Source of the DNA: Acuticoccus kalidii | GTDB lineage: Bacteria > Pseudomonadota > Alphaproteobacteria > Rhizobiales > Amorphaceae | Assembly: GCF_021556395.1 (NCBI RefSeq) | Contig: NZ_JAKGCS010000036.1 | Coordinates: 930,001 to 994,000 of the forward strand | DNA length: 64,000 nucleotides | Direction: 5' to 3' | Part shown: in pieces, positions 60,380-64,000 of the stretch | How the letters are laid out: every line of letters begins with the position of its first letter | Numbering within the stretch: position 1 is the stretch's first letter | The notes under the pieces: model-generated | Databases searched by the model: none | What the model saw: the letters and a program-made list of their open reading frames with translations, nothing else | What the model was told of the DNA's origin: nothing | Program-made: the position numbers and the translations under genes

Positions 60380-61483
60380 TTGGGCACACCGCGCTTTGCC
60401 AAGGGCTGGACGACGATCGCAGCGCTCGCGGCGTTCGCCGCCATGGCGCCGGCGAACGCCGAAGAGGTCGTCAACGTCTATAACTGGTCGGACTATATCG
60501 ACGAGGAAGTCCTCGCCGATTTCACGGCGGAGACGGGCATCCGCGTCCAATATGACGTGTTCGACTCCAACGAGTTCCTGGAGGCGAAGCTGCTCGCCGG
60601 CCAGAGCGGTTATGACGTCGTCGTCCCGACCGCCTACTTCCTCTCCCGGCAGATCAAGGCGGGGCTCTTCGCGCCGCTCGACAAGGCGAAGTTGCCGCAT
60701 ATGGGCAACCTTTGGGACATGATCTTGAAGGAAACGGCGACCTACGATCCGGGTGCGGAATACGCGGTCACCTATATGTGGGGCACCACCGGCATCGGTT
60801 ATGTCGAAGAAAAGATCGCCGAGCGGATGGCCGACGCGCCGGTCGATTCCTGGGACATCATCTTCAAGCCCGAGATCCTCGAGAAATTCGCCGATTGCGG
60901 CGTCCACCTTCTCGACGCGCCGTCGGACATGTTCCCGATCGCGATGAACTATCTCGGCCTCGACCCGAACTCGAAGGACCCGGACGATATCCGCAAAGGG
61001 GCCGAGCTCCTCGGCACGATCCGTCCCTATATCCAGAAATTCCACTCGTCCGAATATATCAGCGGCCTCGCCAACGGCGACATCTGCCTCGCGGTCGGCT
61101 GGTCGGGTGACATCCTTCAGGCGCGCGACCGGGCCGAGGACGCCGACAACGGCGTCACCGTCGCCTATTCGATCCCGAAGGAGGGCGCGCCGATGTGGTT
61201 CGACATGATGGCGATCCCGGCGGACGCCGCCAACAAGGACAACGCGCACGCCTTTATCGACTATCTGATGCGGCCCGAGGTGATCGCGAAGGCGACGAAT
61301 TACGTCAATTACGCCAACGCCAACGCCGCCGCGATGGACTTTGTCGACGAGGCGGTGCTCGACGATCCGGCCGTCTATCCGCCGGCCGCCGTGCAGGAGA
61401 CCCTGTTCACGACGACGGAGCTTCCGCCGCAGGTGCAGCGGATCGCAACGCGGGAGTGGACGCGCCTCAAAACCGGGCGCTGA
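60380..61483 (+). CDS. potF: Putrescine-type ABC transporter substrate-binding protein (PotF-like)
   Basis: 367 residues. VVNVYNWSDYIDEEVLADF and VFDSNEFLEAKLLAGQSGYD are characteristic of PotF rather than PotD; later VGWSGDILQARDRAE and IPKEGAPMWFDMMAIP contribute the polyamine pocket. A TTG at 60,380 five bases after a GGAGGGGG ribosome-binding site gives an ideal signal peptide (1-27, cut after ANA), whereas the ATGs at 60,332 and 60,341 add a charged leader that would spoil it. It leads potFGHI. Putrescine is the likely ligand; other polyamines or 4-aminobutyrate-like compounds are possible. Confidence 0.9.
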   Translation: MGTPRFAKGWTTIAALAAFAAMAPANAEEVVNVYNWSDYIDEEVLADFTAETGIRVQYDVFDSNEFLEAKLLAGQSGYDVVVPTAYFLSRQIKAGLFAPLDKAKLPHMGNLWDMILKETATYDPGAEYAVTYMWGTTGIGYVEEKIAERMADAPVDSWDIIFKPEILEKFADCGVHLLDAPSDMFPIAMNYLGLDPNSKDPDDIRKGAELLGTIRPYIQKFHSSEYISGLANGDICLAVGWSGDILQARDRAEDADNGVTVAYSIPKEGAPMWFDMMAIPADAANKDNAHAFIDYLMRPEVIAKATNYVNYANANAAAMDFVDEAVLDDPAVYPPAAVQETLFTTTELPPQVQRIATREWTRLKTGR

Positions 61484-61497
61484 CCACCCGACAGCCC

Positions 61498-61524
61498 GCG
61501 GCGGATGGTTCGGTCGTCCGCCGC
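61498..61524 (+). promoter_or_regulatory. Intercistronic hairpin after potF
   Basis: GCGGCGGA and TCCGCCGC form a perfect 8-bp stem with an 11-base loop, 14 bases after the potF stop and about 50 bases before potG. No T-tract. Confidence 0.58.
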
Positions 61525-61576
61525 TCGTGCGTCACAGGAGCCGTTCGATGACCCCGCCGCACCGGACCCGCGAGAG

Positions 61577-62740
61577 ATGAGCGCCTTGGCCTCGCCCGCC
61601 ATGACGGGCGCGCCGCTCGGCGACAGCGCGGCCGAGCCGATCGCAAAACGCGCGGCCGAGCCGCTGATCCGCTTCGATCATGTGCGCAAGACCTTCGGCG
61701 GCGTCGTCGCCGTCGCGGATCTGTCGCTCGATATCGAAGAGGGGGAGTTTTTCGCGCTGCTCGGCCCATCGGGCTGCGGGAAGACGACGCTAATGCGGAT
61801 GCTCGCCGGCTTCGAGACGCCGACCTCGGGCGACATCCGCCTCGCCGGCAAGAGCCTCGCCGGCGTTCCGGCCCACAAGCGGCCGACCAACATGATGTTC
61901 CAGTCCTACGCGCTGTTCCCGCATTTGTCGGTGTGGGACAACATCGCCTTCGGCCTGCGCCGTGAAGGGCTCAACGCGGCGGCGATCCGGGCGCGGGTGG
62001 ACGACATGCTGTCCCTTGTCCAGCTCACCGCGCAGGCGCGGCGCAAGCCGCATCAGCTCTCAGGCGGCCAGCGCCAGCGCGTCGCGCTCGCCCGCTCCCT
62101 CGCCAAGGAGCCCCGCGTCCTCCTCCTCGACGAGCCGCTCGCCGCGCTCGACAAGAAACTGCGCGGAGAGACGCAGTTCGAGCTGACCGCCATTCAACGC
62201 CGGCTCGGCATCACCTTCGTCATCGTCACCCATGACCAGGACGAGGCGATGGTGCTCGCCGACCGCATCGCGGTGATGCGCGAGGGGGGGATCGAGCAGG
62301 TCGGCACGCCCGCCGAGATCTACGAAGCGCCGGTGAGCCGCGCCGTCGCGAGCTTCATCGGCGAGATCAACCTCATCGAGGGCACGGTCGCCCACGCCGA
62401 TGCGCGCGAGACCGCGCTCGACGCGCCGGCGCTCGGAACACGGGTCGTCGCCTCGCCCGCCGGCGCGGCGCGGGCGGGGGAGGCCGGGTGCCTCGCGATC
62501 CGGCCGGAGAAGGTCGCCATGCGGCGGGTGAACGGGCACAGCGACGGCCCCAACACGTTGACCGGAACGGTCTCCGACGCCGCCTTCATGGGCGAGGACA
62601 CGCTCTACCGGGTGCGCCTCGAGACGGGCCATCTCATCAAGACGCGGCGCTCGAACACCCGCGACGGCGGGACGATCCGCCTCGGTGATCGGGTGGTTCT
62701 GAATTGGGATCCGGCCGATGCCGTCTTCCTCGAACGCTGA
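61577..62740 (+). CDS. potG: Polyamine ABC transporter ATPase (PotG/PotA-like)
   Basis: 387 residues. Walker A GPSGCGKTTLM, MMFQSYALFPHLSVWDN (Q-loop), signature LSGGQRQRVALARSL, Walker B LLLDEPLAALDKKLR and switch VTHDQDEAM form the ATPase domain (about 30-265). The C-terminal TOBE domain (IRPEKVAM onward) is typical of spermidine/putrescine and other CUT1-type ATPases. The start at 61,577 trims a leader without similarity. Its 3' end overlaps potH by 23 bases. Confidence 0.95.
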   Translation: MSALASPAMTGAPLGDSAAEPIAKRAAEPLIRFDHVRKTFGGVVAVADLSLDIEEGEFFALLGPSGCGKTTLMRMLAGFETPTSGDIRLAGKSLAGVPAHKRPTNMMFQSYALFPHLSVWDNIAFGLRREGLNAAAIRARVDDMLSLVQLTAQARRKPHQLSGGQRQRVALARSLAKEPRVLLLDEPLAALDKKLRGETQFELTAIQRRLGITFVIVTHDQDEAMVLADRIAVMREGGIEQVGTPAEIYEAPVSRAVASFIGEINLIEGTVAHADARETALDAPALGTRVVASPAGAARAGEAGCLAIRPEKVAMRRVNGHSDGPNTLTGTVSDAAFMGEDTLYRVRLETGHLIKTRRSNTRDGGTIRLGDRVVLNWDPADAVFLER

Positions 62741-63653
62741 AGCGCGCGCGGGGCGCGGTGGCCGCCGGGTCCTCAATGCGAGCTTCGTCGGGCTTCTGCC
62801 TTATGTCTGGCTGCTCGTCTTCTTTCTGATCCCGTTCCTCATCGTCCTCAAAATCTCGCTGTCGACCGCGTTTTACGGCCAGCCGCCTTACGAGCCCGTC
62901 CTCGACCTCGCCGAAGGGGTCGGCGCGACGTGGGAGAAGGTGAAGACGCTCTCGCTTGGCAACTACACCTTCCTTGCGAGCGATTCCCTCTATGTCGAGG
63001 CCTATCTCTCGTCGCTGAAGATCGCCGCCATCGCGACGGTGCTGACGCTTTTGTGCGGCTTTCCGATCGCCCACGCGATGGCGCGGGCGCCGCGAGGCTG
63101 GCGGCCGCTGCTCATCGCGCTCGTCATCATGCCGTTCTGGACCTCGTTTCTGATCCGGGTCTATGCCTGGGTCGGCATCCTGAAGCGGGAGGGACTGCTC
63201 AACGCCGTCCTCCTCGAACTCGGCGCCATCGGTGAGCCGCTCACGATCCTCAACACGAATTTCGCGGTGATCGTCGGCATCGTCTACGCCTATCTGCCGT
63301 TCATGATCCTGCCGCTCTATGCGGCGCTCGAACGGCAGGATCCGGCGCTTCTCGAAGCCGCGTCCGATCTCGGCAGCCCGCCATGGCTCGCGTTCTGGCA
63401 GGTGACGGTGCGCCTTTCCGTGCCCGGCATCGTCGCCGGCTCGCTCCTCGTCTTCATCCCGGCGGTCGGCGAGTTCGTCATTCCCAATCTGCTCGGCGGA
63501 TCGAACACCTTGATGATCGGCCAGACGCTGTGGAACGAGTTCTTTCTCAACCATGATTGGCCGCTTTCGAGCGCGGTCGCCGTGGTGCTTCTCGTGATCC
63601 TGGTGGTGCCGATCACGCTCTTCCAACGCTATCAGGCGCGTGAAGTCGAATGA
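62718..63653 (+). CDS. potH: Polyamine ABC transporter permease (PotH/PotB-like)
   Basis: 311 residues with six membrane helices. The first begins VGLLPYVWLLVFFLIPFLIV. The binding-protein-dependent permease motif EAASDLGSPPWLAFWQVTVR (EAA loop) near residue 215 couples to PotG. Its unusual 23-base overlap with potG relies on the ATG at 62,718; the first helix begins about 20 residues later, so a start further downstream is not required. ATGA overlap with potI. Confidence 0.95.
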   Translation: MPSSSNAEARAGRGGRRVLNASFVGLLPYVWLLVFFLIPFLIVLKISLSTAFYGQPPYEPVLDLAEGVGATWEKVKTLSLGNYTFLASDSLYVEAYLSSLKIAAIATVLTLLCGFPIAHAMARAPRGWRPLLIALVIMPFWTSFLIRVYAWVGILKREGLLNAVLLELGAIGEPLTILNTNFAVIVGIVYAYLPFMILPLYAALERQDPALLEAASDLGSPPWLAFWQVTVRLSVPGIVAGSLLVFIPAVGEFVIPNLLGGSNTLMIGQTLWNEFFLNHDWPLSSAVAVVLLVILVVPITLFQRYQAREVE

Positions 63654-64000
63654 CGCGCTTTGGCTGGCTGAACGCGGTCTCGCTCACCTTCGGATTCGCA
63701 TTCCTTTATCTGCCGATCCTGATCCTCGTGATCTACTCCTTCAACGCCTCGAAGCTGGTGACGGTGTGGGGTGGGTTCTCGACGAAATGGTACGTCGCGC
63801 TCTTCCAGAATGCGCAGCTTCTGGCGGCGGCGAAGATGTCCCTTCTCGTTGCCGTCGTCACCGCGACATTGGCGACGGTGCTCGGCACCCTCGCGGCGAT
63901 CGCGTTGACGCGCGCGCGGCGTCTGCCCGCCCGCACGCTCTTTCAGGGGATGACCTACGCCCCGCTCGTGATGCCGGAGGTGATCACGGGGCTGTCGCTC
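63650..64000 (+). CDS. potI: Polyamine ABC transporter permease (PotI/PotC-like), N-terminal part
   Basis: The first 117 codons of the second polyamine permease lie in the window; the gene runs off the right edge. The first helix (LTFGFAFLYLPILILVIYSF) is followed by the PotC/PotI-typical NASKLVTVWGGFSTKWYVAL and the second and third helices with LVAVVTATLATVLGTLAAIA. It overlaps potH by ATGA and completes the membrane heterodimer. Confidence 0.95.
   Translation, partial: MTRFGWLNAVSLTFGFAFLYLPILILVIYSFNASKLVTVWGGFSTKWYVALFQNAQLLAAAKMSLLVAVVTATLATVLGTLAAIALTRARRLPARTLFQGMTYAPLVMPEVITGLSL

Overview
The window is uniformly GC-rich DNA with tightly packed genes, frequent ATGA/GTGA start-stop overlaps and long spurious reading frames on the strand opposite real genes. 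A phaC / MaoC-phosphotransacetylase / ackA / fabI operon, many solute-binding-protein transporters (TRAP, two branched-chain-amino-acid-type ABC systems, a tripartite tricarboxylate transporter, FrcBCA, PotFGHI) and LacI, GntR, LysR and Lrp regulators all point to an alphaproteobacterium, most like the Hyphomicrobiales/Rhodobacterales. This is inferred from gene content; there is no rRNA or marker gene to fix the genus. I saw no tRNA, rRNA, CRISPR array or insertion sequence.

Layout. 0-6.5 kb: start of a glycosyltransferase, a TRAP transporter (dctPQM, minus strand), then an acyl-CoA synthetase and a short-chain dehydrogenase. 6.5-18.6 kb: a block for amino-acid or amine handling, with a PPC-domain protein, a small membrane protein, an amidoligase, two PuuB/OrdL-type FAD oxidoreductases, a CBS-BON protein, an Lrp regulator divergent from an aspartate-racemase-family enzyme, and a complete livKHMGF set ending in an ATC-hydrolase-family protein. 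18.7-25.3 kb: an accessory stretch with a 913-residue multidomain GH5 cellulase, an AT-rich island, a glycosyltransferase and two unrelated non-coding tandem-repeat arrays (25-bp and ~57-bp units). 25.3-34 kb: LysR regulator divergent from an orphan molybdenum hydroxylase subunit, 3-hydroxyanthranilate dioxygenase and a second liv set. 34-42.3 kb: an uncharacterised protein, AmpG-like permease, and the PHA/acetate operon. 42.4-53.4 kb: a DUF4334 protein, an Fsr-like exporter, an isopropylmalate-dehydrogenase-like enzyme, and a sugar-acid-type cluster (LacI, GntR, Gfo/Idh, SMP-30 lactonase) divergent from tctCBA. 53.4-64 kb: LacI divergent from frcBCA + sugar kinase + aldolase-like gene, then potFGHI, cut by the window edge.

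The main cross-cutting observation is that each of the six substrate-binding-protein genes that leads a transporter operon here is followed, before the next gene, by a GC-rich inverted repeat. This is probably a device that keeps the binding-protein message more abundant than the membrane parts. The most unusual DNA is the pair of neighbouring repeat arrays at 23.4-25.3 kb. The most interesting gene groupings are the amidoligase/FAD-oxidoreductase block and the orphan Mo-hydroxylase/3-hydroxyanthranilate dioxygenase/transporter operon, whose substrates cannot be read from the sequence.
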